Shown here one piece after another: positions 19,185-27,714 of a DNA stretch of 64,000 nucleotides (within the stretch, counting starts at the first letter, position 1; every line of letters starts with the position of its first letter). The position numbers were made by a program, and so were the translations under genes. This DNA is from Biomaibacter acetigenes (lineage in GTDB: Bacteria; Bacillota; Thermosediminibacteria; Thermosediminibacterales; Tepidanaerobacteraceae), in the NCBI RefSeq assembly GCF_003691585.1, contig NZ_CP033169.1:868001-932000 (forward strand), written 5' to 3'. The notes under the pieces are model-generated. The model ran no database searches and was not told where the DNA came from. It worked only from the letters and a program-made list of their open reading frames with translations.

Positions 19185-20036
19185 ATGATTATCAACCATA
19201 ACATCAGTGCTTTGAATGCTTACAGGCAACTGACTGTTAACAACACAGGCATGCAAAAGTCGTTGGAAAAATTATCATCAGGTTACAGAATCAACAGAGC
19301 CGGAGACGATGCAGCAGGTCTTGCCATCAGTGAAAAGATGAGAGGCCAGATTAGAGGTTTAAATCAAGCCCAGAGAAATGCACAGGATGGTATTTCCCTC
19401 ATCCAGACAGCTGAAGGTGCATTAAACGAAACCCATGCGATACTTCAGAGAATGAGAGAACTTGTAGTTCAGGCTGGAAACGATACAAATACAACACAAG
19501 ACAGAGCAAATATTCAAGCTGAAATTAACGAACTAAATCAAGAAATAGATAGAATTTCTGATCAAACTCAATTTAATACAAAGACGTTGCTAGACGGAAG
19601 TTTAAAATCAGGAACTGCTACATTATCGTTCCAAATAGGTGCAAATGGTAATCAGATTGTTTCATTAAATATTGGAGAAATTCATACTTCAGTTTTAGGA
19701 ACAACTTCATTATCTCTTGCACAGGTAAATGTAAGCGTTGATAATTTGAGTGCAGCAAGTGTAGCTGATGCTTTAAGTGCTATTGATGCAGCTATACAGA
19801 CCGTATCAGCAACAAGAAGTAACCTTGGTGCTTTACAGAATAGGCTCGAGCATACCATCAATAACCTCGGCACTGCTTCCGAAAACCTAACAGCTGCTGA
19901 ATCCCGTATCCGTGACGTAGACATGGCAAAAGAAATGATGGAATTCACCAAGAATAGTATATTGAATCAAGCTGCTACTGCCATGCTCGCTCAGGCTAAT
20001 ATGCTTCCCCAGTCGGTACTGAAGCTTTTGGGTTAG
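19185..20036 (+). CDS. hag: Flagellin
   Basis: Filament subunit, 283 residues, exported by the flagellar type III system. The conserved D0/D1 ends are present: IINHNISALNAYRQL, KLSSGYRINRAGDDAAGLAI, GISLIQTAEGALNE, and at the C-terminus RIRDVDMAKEMMEFTKN and MLPQSVLKLLG. The central variable part (about residues 110-205) is Ser/Thr/Asn-rich, AT-rich and short, and could carry O-linked glycans made by the upstream genes. ATG 19185 is eight bases after GGAGG. Confidence 0.97.
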   Translation: MIINHNISALNAYRQLTVNNTGMQKSLEKLSSGYRINRAGDDAAGLAISEKMRGQIRGLNQAQRNAQDGISLIQTAEGALNETHAILQRMRELVVQAGNDTNTTQDRANIQAEINELNQEIDRISDQTQFNTKTLLDGSLKSGTATLSFQIGANGNQIVSLNIGEIHTSVLGTTSLSLAQVNVSVDNLSAASVADALSAIDAAIQTVSATRSNLGALQNRLEHTINNLGTASENLTAAESRIRDVDMAKEMMEFTKNSILNQAATAMLAQANMLPQSVLKLLG

Positions 20037-20108
20037 ATTTAAGTAAAGTATAGGAAACGCTAGTTTATCCAATTTCGAGGATTAATCCGAGAAAAAATAT
20101 CTTTTACT

Positions 20109-20133
20109 TGCCCGGCGGATTTTCCGCCGGGCA
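20109..20133 (+). other. Strong hairpin between hag and flaG
   Basis: TGCCCGGCGGA (20109-20119) pairs perfectly with TCCGCCGGGCA (20123-20133) around TTT. No T-run follows, so it is not a standard terminator; it may stabilise the hag message or limit read-through into flaG-fliD. Confidence 0.65.
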
Positions 20134-20155
20134 GTAAAATATGTGGGGTGATAAA

Positions 20156-20527
20156 GTGAGGGTCGAGGGTATAGCAAACAGCGGCGGTTATATGCCTATG
20201 GCGGATAGCATGGCAAAGGAAACAGCGGCAAGTTCGGAAGTAGAGGTAACCAATACAAAAGAAAGTAACGGCGGTTCCATTGATTTTAAAAAAGTCATTG
20301 GGAAAAAAGATTTCGATACCATAGTTCAGGGCCTCAAGAATATCGCAAAAGAATTGAAAGAGACCAGGTTCGAGTTTTCCATACATAAAGCAACTAAAAG
20401 GGTCATAGTAAAAATATTTGATAAAAACACAGATAAGCTCATCACAGAAATACCGCCGGAAAAGATTCTGGACCTCATCGCATCCATATGGGAGCAAGCA
20501 GGATTTATAGTGGATAAGAAGGTTTAA
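20156..20527 (+). CDS. flaG: FlaG family flagellar protein
   Basis: FlaG-type protein of 123 residues, linked in several bacteria to control of filament length. The conserved C-terminal half is clear: LKETRFEFSIHKATKRVIVK, NTDKLITEIPPEKILDLIAS. The N-terminal 40 residues are low-complexity. GTG 20156 is chosen because GGGGTGAT lies just upstream; ATG 20141 overlaps that site. It stands between hag and fliD, as yvyC does in B. subtilis. Confidence 0.85.
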   Translation: MRVEGIANSGGYMPMADSMAKETAASSEVEVTNTKESNGGSIDFKKVIGKKDFDTIVQGLKNIAKELKETRFEFSIHKATKRVIVKIFDKNTDKLITEIPPEKILDLIASIWEQAGFIVDKKV

Positions 20528-20555
20528 AGGTTATGATATACGGAGGTGAGATACA

Positions 20556-22439
20556 TTGATCAATCCCATAAGCAGCAATCTAAGATTTAGCGGCCTTGCG
20601 TCAGGGATAGATGTGGACAGCATTGTTTCCCAGCTCATGAAAGTCGAGCGCATGAGGGTAGACAAGCTCTACCAGCAGAAACAGCTAGTAGAGTGGCAGC
20701 AGCAGGATTACCGAGACATGAACCTAAAGCTAAAGGCGTTATATGATAATGTATTCAACATGAAGTTACAGGGAACATACTTGAAGTATAAAGCTACTGG
20801 GACCATGCCTTCGGGCGTTTCATCGGATAATTACTTTACTGCGATTGCAGGCTCCACTGCTATACCGGGAGATTATAGTGTAAAAGTTACAGCTTTGGCA
20901 ACCAGTGCCAAAAAAGAAAGCTCCGGTTCTATTTCAAAGATACTGCAGGGTACTTCACTTAATTACCCTATTGATACTACCACCAATAATCAATTCATCA
21001 TCTCTGTTGATGGCATTGAAAAAACAGTTGTACTTACACAGAAAAATTATGATGGAACCGCGGGGAATACATTAACTGATCTGAAAAATGATATTCAGGC
21101 TAAAATTGATGCCTTGTTTGGAGCAAATCAAGTAACGGTAGGATTAAATGGATCGAGCCTAACTTTTCAACCTGCCGGCGACTATAAACCTTCCATAGTT
21201 CTTAAGGATTCTCCAACAGCGAATGTTTTAGAAAGCCTGGGCTTCCAAAATGGAGATTATTATAAGATAAATCCTAATGCTCCGCTTAGGACGGAATATG
21301 CGAAATTTACAAATAATCCATTTGGTGCCGATTACATAATAGCATTTACTATAAACGGAAAACAGTTTAGTTTTGATTTAAGTGATACCGGGGCCGAAAA
21401 AAACTATACATTAAATGACATTTTATCAAAAATAAGTTCGGATCCGGATGCCAATGTGAATGCGTATTATGATTCCATTACAGATAAAGTTGTTATAAAA
21501 TCAAAAGATACAGGTATAAGTTCTTCAGTAAGTATCGTAAATACATCAGGCAACTTATTTGGATCATCAGGGGCTTTGCAGGTAGATACTACTAATACTG
21601 TCTATGGAACAAATGCCAAAATCACTTTTAACGGCATTGATATAGAAAAAACGACAAATAGCTTTACTTTAAACGGTATTCAGTTTAACCTCAGGCAAAC
21701 AATGACAGATACTGCAACCCTTAGGGTGGAGTCCGACATCGACGGTGTCGTAGCCAACATTAAGGGCTTTATAGACAAGTATAATGAGACCATCGATGCC
21801 ATAAATGCAAAGCTTTCCGAAGAGCGCTACAGGGATTATCTTCCTCTCACCGACGAGCAGAAAAAGGATATGAAGGATACGGATATAAAGCTGTGGGAGG
21901 AAAAGGCTAAGAGCGGGCTTTTGCGGTCGGACTCGTTGCTTTCGGGTATCGTCGATAAGATGAGACAGGCTTTATACACTCCTGTCAGCGGCCTTCGGTC
22001 GGATATGGATTCATTGAGTGAGATAGGTATAACTACAGGCGGCTACTGGGAAAAAGGCAAGCTTCATCTTGATGAGAGCAAGCTAAGAGATGCTCTGGCA
22101 AAGGACCCAAATGCTGTAGCCAAGTTATTTACCGTTTTTTCGGATGATAAAAATACAGACAATGACGGTATTGCCGTAAGGTTATATAATGTTATAAAAT
22201 CCGGTATGGACAGCATCACCGACAAGGCAGGTGGCGGAGATTACCAGTTGTATGACAACAGCCTTCTGGGCAAGCAGGTCCGGGATATAAATGACAGGAT
22301 AAGCATCATGGAGGACCAGCTAAAGAGTATCGAGGACCGCTACTACCGCCAGTTTACCCAGATGGAACAGGCCATAGCGGCCATGAATCAGCAGAGCATG
22401 TGGCTTTCCCAGCAGCTAGGTATGGGCGGTCAAGGATAA
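20556..22439 (+). CDS. fliD: Flagellar filament cap protein FliD
   Basis: FliD caps the filament and folds incoming flagellin. The N-terminal signature LRFSGLASGIDVDSIVSQLM and the C-terminal coiled coil (DINDRISIMEDQLKSIEDRY, then FTQMEQAIAAMN) are diagnostic. At 627 residues it is longer than the about 500 of B. subtilis FliD; the extra length is in the central exposed domains, whose DNA (about 20800-21720) is more AT-rich than the ends. TTG 20556 follows GGAGGTGAG. Confidence 0.94.
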   Translation: MINPISSNLRFSGLASGIDVDSIVSQLMKVERMRVDKLYQQKQLVEWQQQDYRDMNLKLKALYDNVFNMKLQGTYLKYKATGTMPSGVSSDNYFTAIAGSTAIPGDYSVKVTALATSAKKESSGSISKILQGTSLNYPIDTTTNNQFIISVDGIEKTVVLTQKNYDGTAGNTLTDLKNDIQAKIDALFGANQVTVGLNGSSLTFQPAGDYKPSIVLKDSPTANVLESLGFQNGDYYKINPNAPLRTEYAKFTNNPFGADYIIAFTINGKQFSFDLSDTGAEKNYTLNDILSKISSDPDANVNAYYDSITDKVVIKSKDTGISSSVSIVNTSGNLFGSSGALQVDTTNTVYGTNAKITFNGIDIEKTTNSFTLNGIQFNLRQTMTDTATLRVESDIDGVVANIKGFIDKYNETIDAINAKLSEERYRDYLPLTDEQKKDMKDTDIKLWEEKAKSGLLRSDSLLSGIVDKMRQALYTPVSGLRSDMDSLSEIGITTGGYWEKGKLHLDESKLRDALAKDPNAVAKLFTVFSDDKNTDNDGIAVRLYNVIKSGMDSITDKAGGGDYQLYDNSLLGKQVRDINDRISIMEDQLKSIEDRYYRQFTQMEQAIAAMNQQSMWLSQQLGMGGQG

Positions 22440-22605
22440 AAATAGATCGGTTCGGTTAAAGAAAGATTCTGCAATATATTACCAGGAGGGCAATTTAACT
22501 TTTCTTTGCTACTTGACTAACGACATAATTGCAAAAAGTACCCAATAGCAGTAATGATAGGTATATTTATGATAAATATGTAAATGCTTATCTGGAGGGA
22601 TATGT

Positions 22606-22983
22606 ATGATCAATGCATATCAGCAGTATCAGCAAAATTCCATCTTGCTGGCATCCCCGCAGAAATTGCTAATCATGCTCTACGATGGTGCCATCCGGTT
22701 CATAAAAGCAGCCCGGAAGGCCATGGAAGAAAAGGACTTTGAGCAAGCCAATTACAATCTGGTCAGGGCGCAGGATATATTCTCGGAGCTCAACTGCAAT
22801 CTTGATATGGATATCGATATTTCAAAAAATCTTCGGAGCCTGTATAATTTTATAAACGATAAACTTATCCAATCCAACATTAAAAAGAGCGTTGAAATAT
22901 TGGATGAGATAGAACCAATGGTGGAAGACCTGAGAAATACATGGTATGAAGCATCCAAAAAAGTCAAGGTACCACAACAATGA
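22606..22983 (+). CDS. fliS: Flagellin chaperone FliS
   Basis: FliS binds the C-terminal helix of flagellin and delivers it for export. The 125-residue helical protein starts MINAYQQYQQNSILLASPQK and has LLIMLYDGAIRFIKAARKAM, both typical. A 166-base non-coding gap precedes it, with no recognised signal beyond the ribosome-binding site GGAGGG. Confidence 0.95.
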   Translation: MINAYQQYQQNSILLASPQKLLIMLYDGAIRFIKAARKAMEEKDFEQANYNLVRAQDIFSELNCNLDMDIDISKNLRSLYNFINDKLIQSNIKKSVEILDEIEPMVEDLRNTWYEASKKVKVPQQ

Positions 22984-22996
22984 TGAGGAGAAAAAA

Positions 22997-23439
22997 ATGC
23001 TGGAAACTTTAAAAGGGCTTTTACATAAAAAAATGAGATGTTAAAAGATATGTTTGAGCACACTTTAAACATAAGTACAGCTCTTGAAAAAAATGATGTC
23101 GAGCAGGTTTTAATGATCCTCAAGCTCCGGCAACAGGAGATGGGAATGATCGATGAAATAGATAAAAAGATCCTATCTTCCTTTGCCGGGGATTTCACTG
23201 TCCTATGGAAAAATATTAAAGATGATGAAGAGTTAAAAATTATTTATAGCGAAATACAATCAATTCTTAAGAAAATAAAAGCCCAGGATGATGAGAACAT
23301 GGAAAAAGCCCGAAAGGAAAAGCTTAAACTTTCGGATGATATAAAAAGTGTAAGGCATACAGGGCAGGCCATGCGGGGTTATGGTGTCGTCGATGGTCGG
23401 TCCCCCAATTTCGGTGCCTTTATAGATACAAAAAAGTAA
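22997..23439 (+). CDS. FliT-like flagellar chaperone (one frame break near the start)
   Basis: Small helical protein in the fliT position after fliS. A well-placed GAGGAG precedes ATG 22997, which reads MLETLKGLLHKK and then hits a stop; reading the run of seven A at 23027-23033 as eight joins it to the frame continuing MLKDMFEHTLNISTALEKND and ending at 23439, for 147 residues. If no base is missing, translation would start at ATG 23038 without a ribosome-binding site. Assignment to FliT rests on position and helical pattern, not on a strong motif. Confidence 0.62.
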
Positions 23440-23447
23440 TTTTTTTC

Positions 23448-23476
23448 TTGCATTTTTTAACAAATGAGTGTATAAT
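23448..23476 (+). promoter_or_regulatory. Sigma-A promoter for the leader RNA and zinc-ribbon gene
   Basis: TTGCAT (23448-23453), 17-base spacer, consensus TATAAT (23471-23476). The predicted start, about 23483, falls at the first base of the structured leader. Confidence 0.78.
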
Positions 23477-23483
23477 GATATAT

Positions 23484-23608
23484 GGCATAACTTAGGTCTG
23501 TGGTTGAAAGTCGATGCCAGGGCCGTAGGCAAAGCGACTCCCAGGAGTGGCGTTCCACTCGCAGTGTGCGGCGTTTTTGGGGAAAACCAGGTCAGCTAAG
23601 GAAATGCC
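23484..23608 (+). ncRNA. Candidate structured leader RNA with three-way junction, unidentified
   Basis: The 5' and 3' ends pair through three collinear helices: GGCAT 23484-23488/ATGCC 23604-23608, CTTAG 23491-23495/CTAAG 23596-23600, TGGTT 23501-23505/AACCA 23585-23589. Inside are two arms: AGTCG 23509-23513/CGACT 23535-23539 continuing with TGCC 23515-23518/GGCA 23528-23531, and GAGTGG 23545-23550/CCACTC 23555-23560 with loop CGTT. GTTTT/AAAAC (23573-23587) could compete with the third closing helix, which would give a switch. It matches no riboswitch class I know. It ends 32 bases before the zinc-ribbon start codon. Confidence 0.6.
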
Positions 23609-23640
23609 GATAAAATCATTTAAAGTGAGGGGTTTTTTTA

Positions 23641-23946
23641 ATGGCATTTCAGGACAAAACATTGGTATGTAAAGAGTGTGGGAACGAGTTTGTTTTCACC
23701 GCCGGCGAGCAGGAATTCTACGCGGAAAAGGGCTTTGAGAATGAGCCTACCCGCTGCAAAGCCTGCAGAGACGCCCGCAAGAGGAGAATGAGCGACGGCG
23801 GTTCCAGAAGGCAGTCAAGACAGATGTATGATGCTGTTTGCGCCGACTGCGGAGCACCCACACAGGTTCCCTTTAAGCCCAGAAACGATAGACCCGTATA
23901 CTGCAGCGCTTGCTACCAGAACCATCGCATGGCCCAGAACGCTTAA
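23641..23946 (+). CDS. Zinc-ribbon protein (zf-trcl / CxxC-x17-CxxC family)
   Basis: A 101-residue basic protein with two zinc ribbons: VCKECGNEF with RCKACRDARKRR, and VCADCGAPTQVPF with YCSACYQNH. This family is widespread in anaerobic Firmicutes and of unknown function; nucleic-acid binding is suggested by the basic linker (residues about 45-60). ATG 23641 follows GTGAGGGG by eight bases. It has its own promoter and a long structured leader, so it is probably regulated apart from the flagellar genes. Confidence 0.85.
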   Translation: MAFQDKTLVCKECGNEFVFTAGEQEFYAEKGFENEPTRCKACRDARKRRMSDGGSRRQSRQMYDAVCADCGAPTQVPFKPRNDRPVYCSACYQNHRMAQNA

Positions 23947-23959
23947 AAAAGGGAAAATG

Positions 23960-23990
23960 AGGCCCGGTTTATACCGGACCTTTATTTTTT
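23960..23990 (+). terminator. Rho-independent terminator after the zinc-ribbon gene
   Basis: AGGCCCGGT/ACCGGACCT stem with one internal mismatch and a TTAT loop (23960-23981), followed by TTATTTTTT. Confidence 0.8.
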
Positions 23991-24078
23991 AGTTATAAAT
24001 TAGATATTGCAATAATATACTTTTTAATGTATAATTATACCCAAATTTAAATTTTAGAGGCTAAGAGAGGGGACCAAA

Positions 24079-24981
24079 ATGTTTAAGTTTAATAAGACAG
24101 TAATATTCGCACTGGTCATTCTAATGATTTTGAGCGTTCTCGCAGGCTGCGGAAATAAGACAGCTTCCACTGAACCAAAACAGGACCAAAACAGTCAGAC
24201 CAATCAAGGTCAATCATCCCAGCAGGGAACGGATAACAGCGGTCAAAATACCGCCAGCGAAGATGATATAATTCAAAAAATAAAGAATTCAGGCAAACTG
24301 GTCATGGCCACCAGTGCCGATTATCCGCCCTACGAATTTCATGACATTTCCGGCGGCAAGGATGAAATCACGGGTTTTGACGTAGATATAGCCAGGGCCA
24401 TTGCCAAGGAATTGGGCGTTCAGCTTGAAATAAAGGATATGGCTTTTGACGGTGTGCTGCCGGCACTGCTTGCCAAAAAAGTTGATATAGCTATCGCTGC
24501 TTTCACTATCACCGAAGAGCGCAAAAAAAGCGTGAATTTCTCCGAACCATACTTAGATGGCGGTCAGCAGATAGTGACTTATAAGGGAAGCGGTATTAAG
24601 GGCAAGGAAGATCTGAAGGGTAAGACCATAGGCGTTCAGCTCAGCACCACCGGCGAGGCGGAGGCCAAGAAGATCGAGGGCGCAAAACTGAAACAGTTCG
24701 ACAGGGTGGATGCGGTAATGCTGGACCTCATGAATAAGCGCGTTGATGCGGCCATTGTGGGCAGTGTCGTAGCCGACGCCTATTTAAAGCTGAATCCCGA
24801 CAAATTTGAGAAGGCCGGCGATAAGCTGAATTCCGAACAAAACGGTATACCTGTAAGGAAAGAAGATACCAAGCTCCTGGAAGTTGTGAACAAAGTTCTT
24901 AAAGACCTTAAAGACAGCGGCGAGTATGACAAGCTGGTGCAGAAATGGTTTGTGGACTTTAAACCCGTAGAAAAGAAGTAA
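24079..24981 (+). CDS. Amino-acid ABC transporter substrate-binding lipoprotein
   Basis: Family 3 solute-binding protein for polar amino acids, 300 residues. The signal peptide ends in the lipobox LAGC (Cys about residue 24), so the protein is lipid-anchored outside the membrane; a Gln/Ser/Thr/Asn-rich linker follows. The mature part has MATSADYPPYEFHD, GFDVDIARAIAKELGV and AAFTITEERKKSVNFSEPYL, typical of His/Gln/Arg binders; the substrate cannot be read from sequence. Permease and ATPase genes follow. Confidence 0.92.
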   Translation: MFKFNKTVIFALVILMILSVLAGCGNKTASTEPKQDQNSQTNQGQSSQQGTDNSGQNTASEDDIIQKIKNSGKLVMATSADYPPYEFHDISGGKDEITGFDVDIARAIAKELGVQLEIKDMAFDGVLPALLAKKVDIAIAAFTITEERKKSVNFSEPYLDGGQQIVTYKGSGIKGKEDLKGKTIGVQLSTTGEAEAKKIEGAKLKQFDRVDAVMLDLMNKRVDAAIVGSVVADAYLKLNPDKFEKAGDKLNSEQNGIPVRKEDTKLLEVVNKVLKDLKDSGEYDKLVQKWFVDFKPVEKK

Positions 24982-24989
24982 GGCGCATT

Positions 24990-25009
24990 AGGGCTCTTTG
25001 CAGAGCCCT
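24990..25009 (+). terminator. Attenuator-like hairpin between binding protein and permease
   Basis: AGGGCTCT (24990-24997) pairs perfectly with AGAGCCCT (25002-25009), loop TTGC, with only a short T-rich tail. Such hairpins commonly raise binding-protein output relative to the membrane subunits. Confidence 0.6.
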
Positions 25010-25036
25010 TAATCTTTGAGAGGAGCAGTTGCGGAC

Positions 25037-25696
25037 ATGAATCTGGACTTTTCCATTATAAAACCGTATTTCAATCTTTTTGTGGTGGGAGCCTTTGTAA
25101 CGGTTAAAATAACGGCCCTGGCGGTTCTCATGGGGATCGTCATAGGGCTTTTTGTGGGGATGGGCAAGATGTCCCGCATAAGCATCATTAGATGGCTGTG
25201 CACTGCCTATGTAGAAGTCATCAGGGGGACACCTTTATTAGTGCAGATATTTATTTTTTATTTCGGCCTACCACAAATAATTGGCATTAATATACCGGAA
25301 TATCCGGCGGCTGTAATCGCTTTGGGCATCAACAGCGGCGGATATGTGGCGGAGATAATCCGCGGTGGCATCCTGGCGGTGGAGAAAGGCCAGATGGAAG
25401 CCGCCCGTTCTCTTGGAATGAGTCATGCTATGGCTATGAGGTATATCATTTTGCCCCAGGCTTTTAAAAAGATGATACCGCCCCTGGGCAATGAATTTGT
25501 CACACTTCTAAAAAATTCTTCTCTTGCTACAACCATCGGTTTTGGCGAGCTAACCAGAGCGGGACAGATTGTGGCAGGCAACACCTATAAGCCCTTTGAA
25601 CCGTATTTTGTGGTGGCGGCCTTTTATCTTATTATGACATTGGCATTTTCCCGGCTAACGAATATATTGGAAAGGAGGCTGGCGGAAAGTGATTGA
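25037..25696 (+). CDS. Amino-acid ABC transporter permease (HisM/GlnP family)
   Basis: Inner-membrane subunit of a polar amino-acid importer, 219 residues, with about five membrane helices ([20 protein letters not shown] is the first). The cytoplasmic EAA loop that docks the ATPase is [23 protein letters not shown] 25037 gives the family start; an upstream in-frame TTG at 25016 is less likely. It overlaps the ATPase gene by eight bases. Confidence 0.93.
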   Translation: MNLDFSIIKPYFNLFVVGAFVTVKITALAVLMGIVIGLFVGMGKMSRISIIRWLCTAYVEVIRGTPLLVQIFIFYFGLPQIIGINIPEYPAAVIALGINSGGYVAEIIRGGILAVEKGQMEAARSLGMSHAMAMRYIILPQAFKKMIPPLGNEFVTLLKNSSLATTIGFGELTRAGQIVAGNTYKPFEPYFVVAAFYLIMTLAFSRLTNILERRLAESD

Positions 25697-26411
25697 AGTT
25701 AGGGACCTTTATAAGAATTTCGGGCATCTGGAAGTATTAAAAGGCATAAACAATAAGGTGGAAAAAGGTGAAGTTGTGGTAGTCATAGGTCCCAGCGGTT
25801 CCGGCAAGAGCACGTTTTTGAGATGTTTGAACTTGCTGGAGGAGCCCACCAGAGGTGAGGTTTATATTGAAGGCAAGAATCTCATGGACCCCAGGACCAA
25901 CGTAAACCAACTGCGGCAGGATGTGGGCATGGTGTTTCAGCATTTTAACCTGTTCCCACATAAAAGGGTCATAGAAAATATCACCCTGGCCCCCATAAAG
26001 GTGAAGGGTGAAAATCCAAAAGAAGCCTATGAAAAGGCCATGCAGCTTTTGAACCGCGTGGGACTGGCGGATAAAGCCAACAGCTTCCCGTCTCAGCTTT
26101 CCGGCGGCCAGAAGCAGAGGGTGGCCATAGCCCGGGCTCTTGCCATGAACCCCAAGATAATGCTTTTTGATGAGCCCACATCAGCCCTGGACCCGGAGAT
26201 GATCAAGGAAGTGCTGGATGTTATGAAGGACCTTGCCCGGGAAGGCATGACCATGGTGGTGGTGACCCATGAGATGGGATTTGCCCGGGAAGTAGGCGAC
26301 AGGGTCATATTTATGGATGAAGGCAAGATTCTGGAAGAAGGATCCCCCGATGAAATATACAACAGGCCCCAAAACCCGCGCACAAAAGATTTCCTCAGCA
26401 AAATATTATAA
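25689..26411 (+). CDS. Amino-acid ABC transporter ATPase (GlnQ/HisP family)
   Basis: Cytoplasmic ATPase of the importer, 240 residues. Walker [11 protein letters not shown]-loop in [12 protein letters not shown], signature [15 protein letters not shown], Walker [16 protein letters not shown] and the H-loop VTHEMGFA are intact. GTG 25689 has GGAGG upstream. Closest in pattern to glutamine/histidine/arginine importer ATPases. Confidence 0.95.
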   Translation: MIEVRDLYKNFGHLEVLKGINNKVEKGEVVVVIGPSGSGKSTFLRCLNLLEEPTRGEVYIEGKNLMDPRTNVNQLRQDVGMVFQHFNLFPHKRVIENITLAPIKVKGENPKEAYEKAMQLLNRVGLADKANSFPSQLSGGQKQRVAIARALAMNPKIMLFDEPTSALDPEMIKEVLDVMKDLAREGMTMVVVTHEMGFAREVGDRVIFMDEGKILEEGSPDEIYNRPQNPRTKDFLSKIL

Positions 26412-26445
26412 CGACTTTAATCTTTGAATCAAATCTCTCCCCCAT

Positions 26446-26470
26446 AAAGGTCCGATTATACCGGGCCTTT
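26446..26470 (+). terminator. Terminator of the amino-acid transporter operon
   Basis: AAAGGTCCG (26446-26454) pairs with CGGGCCTTT (26462-26470) using one G-U pair, followed by a weak AAATTTATATTTT tract. Confidence 0.7.
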
Positions 26471-26501
26471 AAATTTATATTTTATCAAAATATGCCGGGC
26501 A

Positions 26502-26636
26502 TCATAGTCCAAAAACTGTTTTTAAATCAATGGTCAAATCTTCAAAAAGACCCACTTTTACCGTATCATCCTCGGACCAGCTCAAATAATCCTTATAAGT
26601 ATATAATCTATCCTGCCTGTTCAATTGTACCGACAT
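26502..26636 (-). pseudogene. Uma2-family (DUF820) endonuclease remnant
   Basis: On the minus strand a strong AGGAGGG and ATG (26636) start a 44-codon frame. It begins RQDRLYTYKDYLSWSEDD, the typical Uma2 N-terminus, then jumps to TVKVGLFEDLTIDLKTVFGL, which resembles the Uma2 C-terminus, and stops at 26502. The roughly 100 or more residues with the PD-(D/E)XK catalytic core are missing, so this is an internally deleted relic. Uma2 genes are often multicopy and short-lived in such genomes. Confidence 0.65.
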
Positions 26637-26829
26637 TTCGAATCCCTCCTTATTTGATTTTACCAGAAAATTAAGGCATATAAAAGTAATTATTTATTAT
26701 TTTTTTGGTGTTATACATGTGTTATAATCAAGATTGGGCAGGAAAAACAGGATGTTTTTTCAAAAAGGCGCTGTATTTTCACAATTGGATGTATAGAAAT
26801 ATATTTTTATATTTTTAAGGAGAGAATTT
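26637..26829 (+). other. Intergenic region with extended -10 promoter of the PHP gene
   Basis: TGTTATAAT (26720-26728) is an extended -10 element without a clear -35 box. Downstream GAAAAAC and GTTTTTTC form a small A/T hairpin (about 26743-26762), and AAGGAGAG precedes the start codon. Nothing else was recognised. Confidence 0.4.
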
Positions 26830-27654
26830 ATGGAGTTCAGAGACTATCATGTACACCTTGAACAGGGTCCTTACACACTGGAATGGATAAAAAGATTCTT
26901 GGAAGAAGGCGTAAAGAAAGGGGTGGTGGAAATCGGGTTTTCCGAACACGGGCACAGGTTTGTCCAGGCCAGGGACTTATGGAAGAGTGAAGGCTTTAGG
27001 GGACAGTGGACCCTAAAGGAGGCCACCGAAGATATAGACGAATATGTGAAAATAGTGGAAAAGGCTAAGGGCCTGGGTCTTCCTGTGAAGCTCGGCATAG
27101 AGATGGACTACATACCCGAATATGAAGACGAGATCCGGGATTTTATAAATAAATACTCCTTTGATTATGTGCTGGGGGCCGTCCACTGGATCGGTGACTT
27201 CGGTTTCGACCATCCTGCGCTAATAAATGAATGGAATTTGCGGGATGTGGATGATACTTACCGCGAATATTTCGATATTTTGCTGAAGGCTATAAAATCG
27301 GGGATATTCGATTGTATAGTCCACCCCGATGTCATAAAGGTTTTCGGCCACAGGGCCAGATGCGACTTGAGTCAAATGTATGAGGAAGCGGCAAAGACTA
27401 TGAAGGAAATGGGCCTTTGTGCCGAAGTCAGCACCGCCGGATTCAGGAAACCTGTCGGAGAACTTTACCCTGCACCTTTAATGTTGGAGCGCTTCAGGAA
27501 ATGGGATGTCCCCGTCATGATAAATTCCGATGCCCACAGGCCGGAAGATGTGGGCAGGGATTTTGACAAAGCACTGGATTTTGTAAAGAGTTATGGTTAT
27601 GACAGATTCTGCTTTTTTGATAAAAGGCAGAAAAAGTTTTACAAAATTCGCTGA
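26830..27654 (+). CDS. PHP-domain phosphatase (histidinol-phosphatase-like)
   Basis: Metal-dependent PHP-fold phosphoesterase, 274 residues. Metal ligands are visible in order: DYHVHLEQG (HxH), GFSEHGHRF, LGIEMDYIPEYED, GAVHWIGD, CIVHPD and INSDAHRPEDVG. The family includes HisK-type histidinol phosphatases, but no other his genes are nearby, so the substrate is open. The stop codon is inside a REP-like hairpin. Confidence 0.82.
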   Translation: MEFRDYHVHLEQGPYTLEWIKRFLEEGVKKGVVEIGFSEHGHRFVQARDLWKSEGFRGQWTLKEATEDIDEYVKIVEKAKGLGLPVKLGIEMDYIPEYEDEIRDFINKYSFDYVLGAVHWIGDFGFDHPALINEWNLRDVDDTYREYFDILLKAIKSGIFDCIVHPDVIKVFGHRARCDLSQMYEEAAKTMKEMGLCAEVSTAGFRKPVGELYPAPLMLERFRKWDVPVMINSDAHRPEDVGRDFDKALDFVKSYGYDRFCFFDKRQKKFYKIR

Positions 27655-27678
27655 GTCAGGTGACGGTTCTTTGACTCA
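27652..27678 (+). repeat. REP-like hairpin, copy 1
   Basis: TGAGTCA (27652-27658) and TGACTCA (27672-27678) form a 7-bp stem around a 13-base loop with the core TGACGGTT. Related elements occur at 28199, 32167, about 49711 and 59165. Confidence 0.6.
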
Positions 27679-27714
27679 ATCGCAAAATCGATTTGGTTGC
27701 AAAGGAAGATGCGA

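Noticed and set aside
20109-20133. Standard terminator after hag
   Set aside because: The 11-bp stem is strong but no T-run follows, so it is listed only as a hairpin.
23484-23608. SRP RNA, c-di-GMP riboswitch or 6S RNA identity for the leader before the zinc-ribbon gene
   Set aside because: The fragment CCAGGTCAG recalls SRP RNA, but the GGAAGGAAGCAGCC core is missing; the c-di-GMP conserved strings and the large 6S central bubble are also missing.
26492-26674. 60-residue plus-strand frame after the amino-acid transporter
   Set aside because: The minus strand here encodes a recognisable Uma2 remnant with a strong ribosome-binding site; the plus frame is its shadow.
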